A DNA stretch of 64,000 bases from Ensifer canadensis (GCF_017488845.2 NZ_CP083374.1:882879-946878), one strand, 5' to 3'; positions 37,947 through 47,052 are shown, counted from the stretch's first letter. The notes: generated from the sequence alone by a model not told the origin. Made by a program: numbers and translations.

Positions 37947-38789
37947 ATGAGTTCGAGTATTTTGGCAGCAAGCGGTGGCGTGAAACAGATCATCTGTATC
38001 AATTGGGGCACAAAGTATGGGGCGCGCTTCATTAACAGGCTGTACGCGATGGTTGCTCGCAACATCACGCCTCCTTTCACGTTCACCTGTTTCACCGACA
38101 ATCGAGGCGGCCTCAACCCAGAGATACTCTGCGAAGACCTGCCTCCTCTGAACATTGACATGCCCACAAATACCAGAGGCATTTGGCCAAAAGCTCGGCT
38201 CTGGGGGCCAACCTTGGGGAAACTAAAAGGCCCGGTGCTTTTTCTAGATTTGGACCTCGTGATTGTGTCGTCGCTGGATAGCTTCTTCGAGGTCGGTGAG
38301 GCCGATGATGTTGTGATGGCAAGAAATCAAACTACGCCCTTTGAGCGGCTTGGCCAAACGTCGCTCTTCCGGTTTCCAGTCGGCAAGCTCTTGCCGCTGC
38401 AGGAAAAGTTTCGATCTAATCCGCAGGGTGTTGCCGACGAGTATCGGTATGAGCAGCGCTTCGTGAGTCGAAATGCGCCAGGGGGCATCAAGTTTTTTCC
38501 CAGGAAATGGGTCCTCCATTTTCGCCAGGACTGCCGTTGGCCATTTCCGCTTAACTATTTCCTTGCCCCGCGTCTGCCACGTAACGCACGCGTAGTAATT
38601 TTTCCGCGTGGTCTTCACCCGCAACACGCGATCGAAGGGCGGTATGGATCGAAGGGATCCCGTAAAGCAGCATTCGAACACATAGCAGGCGTATTCCAAA
38701 CGCAGCAACGGAAAAACAAAGGCACATTTCAATACCTGAGACACTATATTCGCCCGACGCCTTGGGTCGATGAGCACTGGCGCGAATAA
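37947..38789 (+). CDS. Putative GT-A glycosyltransferase (GT8-like)
   Basis: 280 residues. The N-terminal IICINWGTKYGARFINRLYA, then TFTCFTDNRGG and the metal-binding acidic motif FLDLDLVIVSS near 108, fit a GT-A transferase of the GT8-like type found in surface-glycan loci. The late WVLHFRQDCRWPFP segment matches the conserved C-terminal part of that group. It has no membrane segment. It is convergent with the ELM1-like gene, 20 bases away, and opens a lower-GC glycosyltransferase island. The sugar is unknown. Confidence 0.7.
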   Translation: MSSSILAASGGVKQIICINWGTKYGARFINRLYAMVARNITPPFTFTCFTDNRGGLNPEILCEDLPPLNIDMPTNTRGIWPKARLWGPTLGKLKGPVLFLDLDLVIVSSLDSFFEVGEADDVVMARNQTTPFERLGQTSLFRFPVGKLLPLQEKFRSNPQGVADEYRYEQRFVSRNAPGGIKFFPRKWVLHFRQDCRWPFPLNYFLAPRLPRNARVVIFPRGLHPQHAIEGRYGSKGSRKAAFEHIAGVFQTQQRKNKGTFQYLRHYIRPTPWVDEHWRE

Positions 38790-38809
38790 GGGTGATGCGG
38801 CCCTCGGCT

Positions 38810-39778
38810 CTACATGCGGTTCATCTTCGATCGGATTATCGAGGCGATACGACGCGTTTCATCGAGCGGCTCGTAAATGTAGGATTCAATCTTTCCTTCG
38901 AATGGCCGGGTCAGTTGCAGGCTCTCATGAAGATCTCGATGATAGCGCACGAACTTGTCCAGTCGCGGGCCTTCGACCGGCGTTATATCAAGCGTGAATA
39001 CCGGCTTGCCGGTTGCTAAAGCTTCGCAAGGCATTGTGATCGAATCTTTGGCGATAAGGAAAGCGTCGGCCGCGGCCATGTAGGCCAGATAGGGGTTCTC
39101 GGTTTGACGATCCCACACTGCAATATTTTCTCCGTTGAGTTCTAAGAGGGCCTGCTGCGTGTTATCTTCTGATCTTCGCGAGACCGACGCTACAACGCGC
39201 CAGCCTTCCCGCTCTAATTGCCTAGCGGCGTGTCTTATCGTCTCGTGCGTGGTTTCGTCGTAGACATACGCGCCGTTCGAGCCCCCGACAAAAATCGCCG
39301 CAATCGGGCGTCCATCCGGCGAAAAACGCCGGCGTGCGGCATCTCTAAGAGGCGCGAGGCGCGCCCATGTGATCTGATGCGGGACCCCGACCATTTGATG
39401 ATAATTCGGCCGATTGGCTAATTCATCGACCCAATCATGGCGCGACACGAAAACCAGATCATAGCCTTCAATCCGCGGACGCTGAAGGTGCACCGTGAAA
39501 GGCAGTCCACCATAGGCCGATTTTATGTCCAGAACCGTTGGCTCGGCGCGAAAACCGCAGGAGATTACAAGTTCAGGGCGCTCCTCTGTTCTGCGAAAGA
39601 GCGGTGGTTCGAACAGTCTTTTTATTCCGCGAGCCCGACTGATCAGTTTGACCGCAGGTTCCAGGACGAATTGTTTTCCGACGCCAAGACATTGCGTAAG
39701 CGTTCCTGCCTTGCTTTCAGCTACCGCCCACACGCAACGCGCGTCCAACGATTTGTCTTCGTCGTAGTGCACTTGCAA
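38810..39778 (-). CDS. ELM1/GtrOC1-family putative glycosyltransferase
   Basis: 322 residues, TTG start with GGAG about 7 bases upstream. It resembles the ELM1 (mitochondrial fission)/GtrOC1 family: VWAVAESKAGTLTQCLG at the start, LVISCGFRAEPTVL near 70, VGVPHQITWARLAP near 130, FVGGSNGAYVYDE near 163, and TKD/SITMPCEALATGKPVF near 253. The two halves fit a GT-B fold. Bacterial members occur in lipooligosaccharide and capsule loci, and a glycosyltransferase role is accepted mainly from fold and context. Confidence 0.78.
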   Translation of the reverse strand: MQVHYDEDKSLDARCVWAVAESKAGTLTQCLGVGKQFVLEPAVKLISRARGIKRLFEPPLFRRTEERPELVISCGFRAEPTVLDIKSAYGGLPFTVHLQRPRIEGYDLVFVSRHDWVDELANRPNYHQMVGVPHQITWARLAPLRDAARRRFSPDGRPIAAIFVGGSNGAYVYDETTHETIRHAARQLEREGWRVVASVSRRSEDNTQQALLELNGENIAVWDRQTENPYLAYMAAADAFLIAKDSITMPCEALATGKPVFTLDITPVEGPRLDKFVRYHRDLHESLQLTRPFEGKIESYIYEPLDETRRIASIIRSKMNRM

Positions 39779-39852
39779 GTATTTACTCCGATCTGATCGC
39801 TTTGGGACAACGGAACATGTATTACGACGATCGAAAATCCCTGTTAGAACTT

Positions 39853-40785
39853 CTATAGCCGAGTTGCGGTATCTTGATTGAGCTCGATCTCATACTGGCT
39901 GATGAATTCCAACATACTTCGGTCTTCTACCACGTTCTCTTCTATGTATCTTATTGTTGTAGCGACTTTGTTCCTGTACTTATCAACGGCCCCGTCGAAG
40001 GACCAACCCCTTTCTGTTTTTTCTTTCAGTTCTTGTACCGACTTTGCGTAATAATGATTGAGCTGAATGAACTCTGCCGAGTAAAAAGCGGGAGCCTTCC
40101 TCTGTTTTCTAGTAACTGACTTTCCGCCGTCGTTCGCAGTTTTATCGCCGTGAGAACGTGTTTGGAAGTGATGCACGGCAACCTTGGTCACCTCGACCGG
40201 GTCGACGATGCACTTGAAATTGCTGGCGTCAAGATGCTGCCGCAACGGGTCTGCCACGCGCATGGTGTACGCAAGGCAAACGGGTCCTGCGGGCCGGGAA
40301 ACATGACCGCTATGGCCAAACATGTGCCACGGCAGGGAAATGTTCGGAAAACCTCCTGAACCGCGCAGGGCTTCTTGCAGGGTTCGTCCTTTCTTAGGTA
40401 GCAAAAATTCGTCGACGTCGATGAAAGCCATACGATCGTATTTGCCCCCGAAATTCAGGATTGCATGGGCGAAAGCAACCGTCTGGCCATTCAGAAGTTC
40501 GCCGCTTTCTTCATCCCGCATGCGCAAATTCCAAGGAACAACGGTGAGTTCTTCCTCGGTCAAGATCCGCCGCAATACATCGAACGTTCCATCACTGGAG
40601 GCGTCGTCGTAGAGGTGAAAATGACGAACACCCACAGCTTTATGAAAGCGTACCCACTCCTCAACATAGTTGCTTTCGTTCTTTACGCAGGCCACAATAG
40701 CAATGCCATTCCGGCCCGCCTCTGCCGTTGGAGGTGTGATCTCGAGTTCTCGTGTAAGATGCCGATTAGCCTTCAGTCCAAACAT
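39853..40785 (-). CDS. Glycosyltransferase family 92/GT2-like protein
   Basis: 310 residues. IAIVACVKNESNYVEEWVRF (28-47) with GVRHFHLYDDASSDGT is the opening of the GT92/Glyco_tranf_2_4 type. FIDVDEFLLPKKG near 120 is the metal-binding DxD and its flank. SLPWHMFGHSGH near 150 and a histidine (VAVHHFQTRSHG near 205) are also typical. It probably adds galactose or another hexose to the glycan. It sits between the ELM1-like gene and the sialyltransferase-like block, all in a segment of lower GC. Confidence 0.78.
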   Translation of the reverse strand: MFGLKANRHLTRELEITPPTAEAGRNGIAIVACVKNESNYVEEWVRFHKAVGVRHFHLYDDASSDGTFDVLRRILTEEELTVVPWNLRMRDEESGELLNGQTVAFAHAILNFGGKYDRMAFIDVDEFLLPKKGRTLQEALRGSGGFPNISLPWHMFGHSGHVSRPAGPVCLAYTMRVADPLRQHLDASNFKCIVDPVEVTKVAVHHFQTRSHGDKTANDGGKSVTRKQRKAPAFYSAEFIQLNHYYAKSVQELKEKTERGWSFDGAVDKYRNKVATTIRYIEENVVEDRSMLEFISQYEIELNQDTATRL

Positions 40786-41009
40786 CGAAGCGCCTTAGAT
40801 TCTGAGCAGTTAAACAGTCGTTTTTCTATCCTTGCCACTGGTGGGAGCGGAAGGTGTGGACTTGAGCGCTTCGTTGAACATGCATTGGGATGATTTATCA
40901 ATAGCGCTTGCTTTGATTTAGCGAGGACCATCTTTACAAAATAGTAAGCCGAATCCCAAAGCATCGAAGTACGTCGAGGTACGGCTCATCAGTAAGGACT
41001 TATTCGATA

Positions 41010-41852
41010 ATGGATTTCCCCGCTTCTGCAACGACGGCAAATTTAGTGGCGGCGGAGCAATGGCGCGCCCTATTCGCGGACTTCTCACACATCGTCCTTG
41101 TGGCTAATAGCGACCAGGTAGATATCGAGGAGCTTCAGGCCGAATACCCGTCAACTACGCTCTTCATCTTTTTCAATAAGGTCTACAAGGTTCTTGATAA
41201 AAAATTTACTGGGCACTCCTTGCTGATATCGCGTGCTCAACCGCGCGGCGCCAACATTGTGTATCGACAGGAGGTCGCCGATGTCGTCAAGCTGTTCGCG
41301 CCTGAAAAATTCCTCGGCATTATGAATATCCGCCTAGGGGCGGGCGAACGTCTCAACACCACCTCCGACTACTTGGGAACCCCGACCGGGCACTTGGATC
41401 TGACCGGGTATTGCGCCGAGTTCTATCCTGCGAACAAGACCCCAACTAGCGGCTTTGCAGTGGCGCTTTGGCTGATTGACCAGCAGCTCCCGGCTAAAAC
41501 CATATTGGCGGGTTTCTCGGCCAAGCGGAGCGAAAAATGGCGGGTCGTCGCAGTTCACGATTGGACATTTGAACAGGTCTTTTTGCGCCTCTTTGCAAGG
41601 GTGGGAAAATTGTCTATGCGCGGAGGTGTTTCGACAAACAGCTACGCATCGCTAGCCTCTCGCTTCCCCGAGTTACCGGCTGCCGAAATCTCCTTAACGA
41701 TCGCTGAAGTTCTGTCGACCCGCCTCAGTCAAACTGATGCGCAGGTTGACAAATTAGTCTCTCTAACGAACGTGTTGCGATCGGTAGATGAACTTCTACG
41801 CGGACTTAAGCCGAAATTTCTGAAGCGTACGAAGCTTCAGAAAGAAGAATGA
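41010..41852 (+). CDS. Putative sialyltransferase-like glycosyltransferase (unassigned)
   Basis: 280 residues, no close family recognised with certainty. The central block (about 145-195) has TPTSGFAVALWLIDQQLPAK then TILAGFS, followed by VHDWTFEQVF. A [P]TSG-x-hydrophobic helix, a beta strand ending in G-F, and an H-x4-E motif in this order recall the long and very-short sialyl motifs of GT29/GT42-type enzymes. The N-terminal IVLVANSDQVDIEELQAEYP would be the nucleotide-binding start. The next two genes show related architecture. Function as a sialic- or ulosonic-acid transferase is inferred. Confidence 0.5.
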   Translation: MDFPASATTANLVAAEQWRALFADFSHIVLVANSDQVDIEELQAEYPSTTLFIFFNKVYKVLDKKFTGHSLLISRAQPRGANIVYRQEVADVVKLFAPEKFLGIMNIRLGAGERLNTTSDYLGTPTGHLDLTGYCAEFYPANKTPTSGFAVALWLIDQQLPAKTILAGFSAKRSEKWRVVAVHDWTFEQVFLRLFARVGKLSMRGGVSTNSYASLASRFPELPAAEISLTIAEVLSTRLSQTDAQVDKLVSLTNVLRSVDELLRGLKPKFLKRTKLQKEE

Positions 41853-41882
41853 CTACCAGTGCATCACCAATATGAGGTTCGT

Positions 41883-42605
41883 ATGGGTTCTTGGATCTCG
41901 GATACGCGCAAGCGCATTTACCGAAATGTCAAATACTGCCTCACACGCCCGGCTCCTCCTGTCGCGCCTTTCGAATTCAAGGGGCCGGTTGTAGTCGTTG
42001 GTTCAGCGCCAGTTTCTCACAAGCCGACGGGATTAAACGACGAATTCTCGATCATTACGGTGAACGGTTCTCAGTCCGTTATAACCAGCTGGGGGGTAGA
42101 TGTGCCCCACATAACGATGATGATGTTCAATCAGGTCGATGGGACCACGCCCAATGCCGTTGAGGTCAGACGTGTACTAAAAGGTCAACGTACCGGTGCG
42201 CTTTATGTCTTCCTGTGGAGAAAGGATGCCCGCGGGAGGCTGGAGGATGGTCTCAGGGCGTTTGAATACAGCTACGAGCACCTGCATATAGTCGATCGTT
42301 ATGAGCGCATGGCGCTGCTGGACCGTGTTGCCGGTCTGCGTTCGCTCGAACTAGATGCGGACTCGAAATGTTCCAATGGCATGAACGCCGTCCTTTTTGC
42401 CCTTTATAACGGGGCGCCCGCTGTTATTATAACAGGGATAAATCCGAACTCAGCTGGCCATGTTTACAACGAGGCGGGTCTTAAACGTCAGCATGCTCAC
42501 ATGGACAAGATGCTGGTCGAAAGGTTGATCAAAGCCGGTCGGCCGATCTACACGGCCGACCCGGCGGTATCGAATGAATTAGGCATCCCTTTGTGGAACC
42601 GATAG
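41883..42605 (+). CDS. Putative GT42/DUF115-like glycosyltransferase
   Basis: Start placed at ATG 41883 (GAGG 6 bases upstream) rather than GTG 41859; 240 residues. VVVVGSAPVSHKPTG near 41 is a glycine/serine-proline loop like the GNGPSL of GT42 sialyltransferases, followed by a strand ending in an asparagine (IITVNGS). Later SNGMNAVLFALYNGAPAVII plus TGINPNS forms the conserved helix-strand-G block, then a His-containing segment RQHAHMDKMLVERL. This order matches the GT42/DUF115 fold. Donor unknown. Confidence 0.55.
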   Translation: MGSWISDTRKRIYRNVKYCLTRPAPPVAPFEFKGPVVVVGSAPVSHKPTGLNDEFSIITVNGSQSVITSWGVDVPHITMMMFNQVDGTTPNAVEVRRVLKGQRTGALYVFLWRKDARGRLEDGLRAFEYSYEHLHIVDRYERMALLDRVAGLRSLELDADSKCSNGMNAVLFALYNGAPAVIITGINPNSAGHVYNEAGLKRQHAHMDKMLVERLIKAGRPIYTADPAVSNELGIPLWNR

Positions 42606-42670
42606 AATCAGTAGTTGCAGGAAAGGCGTTTTCGTATTATTCCGGTTGCACATTCGCCGTAGAGGAACCA

Positions 42671-43576
42671 ATGAGTTCAAACCGCCCGTTCCTCCGTTCA
42701 CTGATCAAAATCGCGACCCGTCTTGCGTTAGGCCGTTCAAGAGCACATGTGCAGGATTGGTTTCCCGGCCTCAAACTTCAGCGCGCTAGCGAAACTCAAG
42801 ACGGCTCGATATGGTATCAAGGCGAACTTGTGGGAAATCTTCTGTCAACATCTCGCACTTTGCGGTTCGCTCCAAGAAGTGTTTTGATCATCGGGTCGGG
42901 GCCCTCCATTGAACAAAATGATCTTACCCGGATCGATGGATCTTCCTGCATACTCCTGAATGGCGCCTTGACCCTAGTCCCAAGCGTCATCGCCCAACCT
43001 TTGGCCGTGGCGATCGAAGACGAGCGTTTCGTATGGAGGCACTTCGATCTTATTCAGCGAATCCCGGTTGATAGCCTGTGCTTGGCCTCCGTGAGTACCA
43101 TAAGGGCGATCTGCGAACTTGACCGGACCTGGTTCAAGGACAGGGCGATCGCGTTGATCGATAACGTGCGAAAGCCGTACGCGAAGAAACGCAGATCTGT
43201 CCCAGAGTTGCGAGCGCTCTCCTATGTGAGACTGAGTGAGGACGGCGCTACCGGGTTTTCCGAGAACCCGACTTCTGGGGTATTTCAGGCGGGCTCGGTT
43301 GTTATTTCAGCGATGCAATTTGCCATTCGCTGGAAACCTCGTGAGATCGGTCTCTTGGGGATCGATCTCGGCAACGCCGACATGTCCAGGTTCTACGAGA
43401 CGACGGAAAAAGCCTATTCAGGCATCCGGAAGGCTCAACCGCGTATCATCGATCATCTCAACATGGCAAGGAACGTAGCCGCCGAAAACGGCATCGAAAT
43501 CGCAAATCACTCGTCCGTCTCGCCTCTTGTTGATTGCGGGTTCGGCTACGATGAAAAATTTTCAAGACCCGGCTGA
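42671..43576 (+). CDS. Putative GT42/DUF115-like glycosyltransferase
   Basis: Start at ATG 42671 (GAGG 6 bases upstream); an in-frame extension to 42593 would overlap the previous gene. 301 residues. VLIIGSGPSIEQNDLTRI near 72 is the best GT42-like nucleotide loop in this block, followed by SSCILLNGAL with the conserved asparagine. NPTSGVFQAGSVVISAMQFA near 224 and EIGLLGIDLGNADMSRFY near 250 reproduce the TSG-helix-strand-GID arrangement of Cst-type sialyltransferases. It forms a run of three with the preceding genes. The donor (sialic acid, Kdo or another sugar) is unresolved. Confidence 0.6.
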   Translation: MSSNRPFLRSLIKIATRLALGRSRAHVQDWFPGLKLQRASETQDGSIWYQGELVGNLLSTSRTLRFAPRSVLIIGSGPSIEQNDLTRIDGSSCILLNGALTLVPSVIAQPLAVAIEDERFVWRHFDLIQRIPVDSLCLASVSTIRAICELDRTWFKDRAIALIDNVRKPYAKKRRSVPELRALSYVRLSEDGATGFSENPTSGVFQAGSVVISAMQFAIRWKPREIGLLGIDLGNADMSRFYETTEKAYSGIRKAQPRIIDHLNMARNVAAENGIEIANHSSVSPLVDCGFGYDEKFSRPG

Positions 43577-43670
43577 AGATCAGCCAAATGTGCGGGGCTC
43601 AACATCAGACCGCGGCGACGTTTGATCGCCACGGCCCGTAGTGAAAACTATGTTGGCGCGCTTTCCACGC

Positions 43671-44360
43671 TTAGCTGGCGCGTTGCGTCACGTGCAAGAC
43701 GCGATCTCGTGCGGCAAACCATTCATCGGCGTAATCGTCCCCTTTATATTCTTCGAAATAGGGGCCGCCGTCGGTGAAATGAACGAGATTCGCCTCTGGC
43801 GAATATTCATACTCGTTGACAAGCCAATTCCAGCTCGCCGGCAGTTCGCCAATGTGATCGTCGGACTCAAGCCACTTGAACTGATGCAACTCAAGGCCGG
43901 TTGCAGAATTGACGAAGTCAAGATCAAGCTTTCGGCATTTGGCATTATTGAACAGGATCACGCTGGACCAGTTCTTTTTTTCATACTTCGTTTGAACTTG
44001 TCCCAGAAACTTAGTTTCAACTTTCGGAACATAATCGTGTTTTACGCACATGGCGGCGTAGCGATCATCTCTCAACTCCCAAAGCTTCGCGATGTCAGTC
44101 CGCATGAGCATGTCGCAGTCGGCAAAAAGTGACCATCCCTCATAGTTGCTGAGATACGGAACGAGAAATCGCGAAAAGGAGAATTCCGTTGACTGTAGCG
44201 CGTTGCGCTCACGAGTGAAGATCTTTTCGACGTTGTTCAGGGATATGGGCGTGAACGCCACAGGGATGGAGCTCTTTTCCAGAATACTTTGGCAAAGAAC
44301 GTGGTAGGCAACGACTTCCTTGCTGTCGAAACCGATATAAATATTAGCGCTTTGCGTCAT
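43671..44360 (-). CDS. Putative GT8-like glycosyltransferase
   Basis: 229 residues. IYIGFDSKEVVAYHVLCQSI (near 7-26) and FSRFLVPYLSNYEGWSLF leading to ADCDML (DxD at about 80-85) define a small GT-A enzyme of the GT8-like type that binds a metal-nucleotide sugar. VILFNNAKCRKLDLD near 135 and LPASWNWLVNEY near 173 are also typical. It is a minus-strand gene between two plus-strand genes of the island, so it is transcribed independently. Sugar specificity is unknown. Confidence 0.72.
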   Translation of the reverse strand: MTQSANIYIGFDSKEVVAYHVLCQSILEKSSIPVAFTPISLNNVEKIFTRERNALQSTEFSFSRFLVPYLSNYEGWSLFADCDMLMRTDIAKLWELRDDRYAAMCVKHDYVPKVETKFLGQVQTKYEKKNWSSVILFNNAKCRKLDLDFVNSATGLELHQFKWLESDDHIGELPASWNWLVNEYEYSPEANLVHFTDGGPYFEEYKGDDYADEWFAARDRVLHVTQRAS

Positions 44361-44667
44361 GACACTTCCGATTCAAGTTGGCTTCAAAATGTCCCAGGCG
44401 TGCTTCTAATAACGATCAAGAATACTGGATTAAGCGACTACTTGTGGATTCCCGGTCGTTGGAGCCGGTTTAGCCAAAAATGTTGGCCACGTGAAGCCTG
44501 GGACAACGCAGAATGGCGATTTCTTTTCGCAATCGACATTTCCAATACAAATGATCCCAACTGAATTGTGTGAACTGATGGGCCGCATCTGGCGAATCCC
44601 TCGGTCCTATCTTAGTAGCTGTTCGTGAGACGAAGCGAACATTACGGCTGCTGGGACGGTAGAAAGA
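44361..44667. other. Intergenic region, nothing recognised
   Basis: 307 bases between two divergent glycosyltransferase genes, somewhat AT-rich. It probably contains promoters for both. No motif, palindrome or short gene could be supported. Confidence 0.35.
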
Positions 44668-46161
44668 ATGAAAAGGCGCAATCTTTTAGCAAAAAGAGCG
44701 GATGCCATTTACGTCCTGGTCGCTGGTTACTGCCTTTTGAGCCTTGTTCTCAAAATTCTGAGGCCCGATTCGCTCGAAATCGACGAATCCGAACAAGCTT
44801 TCCTTTCCCAATTTCTGATGCTCGGATATGGAGCGCAGCCGCCCTTTTACAATTGGCTTCAATATGGAGCCGCAGCGGTTATCGGGATCTCTGTTACGTC
44901 GGTGGCAATCGTAAAAAACGCCCTTCTGCTGCTCTTCCTACTATTGTACGGCCTTACTGCCAGAATACTGACCAAAGACCGGCTCCTACAGACGGTTGCC
45001 ATTCTCGGTGTACTGACGCTTCCGCCAGTGTTCCTTCTGGCACAGCGCGACCTTTCTCACACCGTTGCCGCATTATTTTCCGTGTCGCTTTTCCTATACG
45101 GCTTCTTCCGTCTTCTTAAGAATCCTCCCAATCTGGCCAGTTACTTAATCGTCGGCGCGGCGGTAGGAATTGGTGCGATCTCCAAGTACAATTTTGTGAT
45201 TATCCCGGTGTCCGCACTACTCGCCATCCTGCCAGAAGCCTCACTACGAGAACGCTTATTTGACTGGCGTGTACTAGCTTCAGCTGCGATTTGTGCACTC
45301 GTCATAGGACCCCATGCCTACTGGGTAATCAACAACATAGGCCATGCCACAAGTGTGACTGTCGCTGAAATGCGGGAAGGGTCAGACGCCACGTTGCTGC
45401 CGCACGCCATTGAAGGGATGATTTCCCTCGCAATCGCGAGTTCCAAGGGCGTTGCGCTCACTCTTGCGGTCTTCGGTGGGATCTTCTATTCGGACATAGG
45501 TAAGATCGCGCGCGCAGAAAGCCTGTGGACGCGTGTCGTGGGGAGGATGCTCGTGGCCTCCTTTCTGATGGTAGCGCTTATCGTCGTTGCGATGGGAGCG
45601 ACTCACATCCGCCCGAAGTGGCTGGCACTTTTTACCGCGCTGCTGCCACTTTACCTGGTGCTGAAGATCGATGCGGCCAACATTGATCCGGCCCCGCGCC
45701 TTCCCGCGCTTCTTTCGATAGCAGGCATCCTTTCTGTTGGCGTTGTACTGATGCTATGGGTGCGGGTCTACATCGGCCCAGCCATAGGTGACTATTCATT
45801 TGCTCACACGCCATACAATGGCTTTGCCCGCGCCGTGAGCTCGGAAGCGCCTCCGGCCGCGATCGTGGTTGACGACGCGATCTTAGCGGGCAATCTTAGA
45901 ATACAGTTCCCAGACGCCCCAATCATTCTGATCGGGTTTTTTCCGGATGCGCAGGTCCATCTTCCTTCTGGACGAATTCTGGCTGCTTGGTCTTCCCAAG
46001 GTCAGACCCCAAAGAAGGTTCCTCCGCGTATCGCTAAGCTATTGGTAGGCGAGGACGTCAGTATCGCAGATAGGGAGCCGGAAATTGTTTCCATTCCTTA
46101 CAATGCCGGGCGTCCCGGTGATCTGTACGAATTTGGCTATATATGGGTGGAATCCAGATGA
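44668..46161 (+). CDS. GT39-type membrane glycosyltransferase (ArnT/PMT-like)
   Basis: 497 residues with about ten to eleven hydrophobic segments. The first loop carries EIDESEQAFLSQF near 31-43, the acidic pair expected in the first periplasmic loop of GT39 (ArnT/PMT) enzymes, followed by YGAQPPFYNWLQYG, the usual PP-[FL]-Y-xW region. These enzymes use polyprenyl-phosphate sugars on the periplasmic side to decorate lipid A, glycans or proteins. A C-terminal soluble part (about 390-497) follows. Its 3' end overlaps the convergent gene by 25 bases. Confidence 0.8.
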   Translation: MKRRNLLAKRADAIYVLVAGYCLLSLVLKILRPDSLEIDESEQAFLSQFLMLGYGAQPPFYNWLQYGAAAVIGISVTSVAIVKNALLLLFLLLYGLTARILTKDRLLQTVAILGVLTLPPVFLLAQRDLSHTVAALFSVSLFLYGFFRLLKNPPNLASYLIVGAAVGIGAISKYNFVIIPVSALLAILPEASLRERLFDWRVLASAAICALVIGPHAYWVINNIGHATSVTVAEMREGSDATLLPHAIEGMISLAIASSKGVALTLAVFGGIFYSDIGKIARAESLWTRVVGRMLVASFLMVALIVVAMGATHIRPKWLALFTALLPLYLVLKIDAANIDPAPRLPALLSIAGILSVGVVLMLWVRVYIGPAIGDYSFAHTPYNGFARAVSSEAPPAAIVVDDAILAGNLRIQFPDAPIILIGFFPDAQVHLPSGRILAAWSSQGQTPKKVPPRIAKLLVGEDVSIADREPEIVSIPYNAGRPGDLYEFGYIWVESR

Positions 46162-46868
46162 TCGGCGCAGCGTCGGCGAGACATGTAATCCGTGATATCG
46201 CCACGGTTTCGAACGAAAGGTAGGCCCGTCTCTTCAGACAGCTCTGACTCTGTTGTGAAAATGTTGCCGCGATCTCTCAGCCGCGTCAGAACGAAAGTGT
46301 CTTCAGCAATTTGGCGCCGCACTTTGCCTTTGTCGTTGTAGGAATGCCCCATCTGGGTCAATGAAAAACCTGTAAGAGTTACGGATGGGACGCCCACGAA
46401 AAGTCCATAGCAGAGAGCAGCAACTCCGTTCGTGACCTTGCCGACGTCGCCCACATCACCGGGAACGCCGCCACTGACAAAGTTCACGATCGCCTCACGC
46501 TCAGCCTTGGTGGCACGCATGAGGCTCTTGTAGCGGACGCTTGGTTTCAGAAGGAGTTTCATGTGCATCACCCAAAGCGGTCTCCTATGCAGCCATAGCA
46601 GACCTCTGGTCCTCACGTACGGATGTTCACCCCACGACTTCTTCCGCTTGCGAAATGTCAAATCTGCGGGTGGGAGGCCTAGGGCGTTTGCCGTCTTGCC
46701 AGAATTATTGACATCGACGCGCGCGCAATATTCGATTAAATCCGGCGGCAACGTCGGGCCGGGGGCCGAACCAAATATCAGCCACGGGGTGTCGAGAATC
46801 CCCAGTGAGGACAGCCAGTGGCGGTGACTTTCACGCAGGGTCTCAATCGTTGCAATTTCACTGGTCAT
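46137..46868 (-). CDS. Putative GT42/DUF115-like glycosyltransferase (fourth copy)
   Basis: Start at ATG 46868 with GGGA upstream (GTG 46874 possible); 243 residues. WLIFGSAPGPTLPPDLI near 29 is again a GxxPS-like nucleotide loop, followed by a strand with asparagines (VDVNNSG). VTNGVAALCYGLFVGVPSVT plus LTGFSLTQMGHSYN near 150-182 is the helix-strand-G block, then RRQIAEDTFVLTRL. It is more similar in layout to 41883-42605 than to the others. It lies on the opposite strand just before kpsF, so transfer of a Kdo-like sugar is possible but unproved. Confidence 0.55.
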   Translation of the reverse strand: MTSEIATIETLRESHRHWLSSLGILDTPWLIFGSAPGPTLPPDLIEYCARVDVNNSGKTANALGLPPADLTFRKRKKSWGEHPYVRTRGLLWLHRRPLWVMHMKLLLKPSVRYKSLMRATKAEREAIVNFVSGGVPGDVGDVGKVTNGVAALCYGLFVGVPSVTLTGFSLTQMGHSYNDKGKVRRQIAEDTFVLTRLRDRGNIFTTESELSEETGLPFVRNRGDITDYMSRRRCADHLDSTHI

Positions 46869-46920
46869 TGCCACATTCCCGCTGATCAGGCAAAGAGGAG
46901 GTCGCGACTACTTGCGGCTA

Positions 46921-46932
46921 CCACCTAGGTGG
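46921..46932. promoter_or_regulatory. Perfect 12-bp palindrome in the kpsF upstream region
   Basis: CCACCTAGGTGG is fully self-complementary and lies in the divergent region between the fourth sialyltransferase-like gene and kpsF. It could be an operator shared by both; no regulator is assigned. Confidence 0.3.
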
Positions 46933-46987
46933 CTGCTTCGGTCGACATTAACGCAAATATGTATGCCGCCAATTGAGAATAAGGGCA

Positions 46988-47041
46988 AAATTGCTTGATT
47001 TTGTCAGATTTCCGGTCTCCGTTGAATTTTTGAAGCAATTT
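46988..47041 (+). promoter_or_regulatory. Inverted repeat ending at the kpsF ribosome-binding site
   Basis: AAATTGCTT (46988-46996) and AAGCAATTT (47033-47041) are perfect 9-base complements separated by 36 bases. The right arm abuts the AGGAAAAGAAG ribosome-binding site of kpsF, so in mRNA the stem could affect translation. It may also be a protein-binding site or chance in AT-rich DNA. Confidence 0.3.
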
Positions 47042-47052
47042 AGGAAAAGAAG

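Noticed and set aside
44625..45119. 164-residue plus-strand ORF
   Set aside because: Alternative frame of the GT39 gene with no recognisable motif and basic shadow composition.
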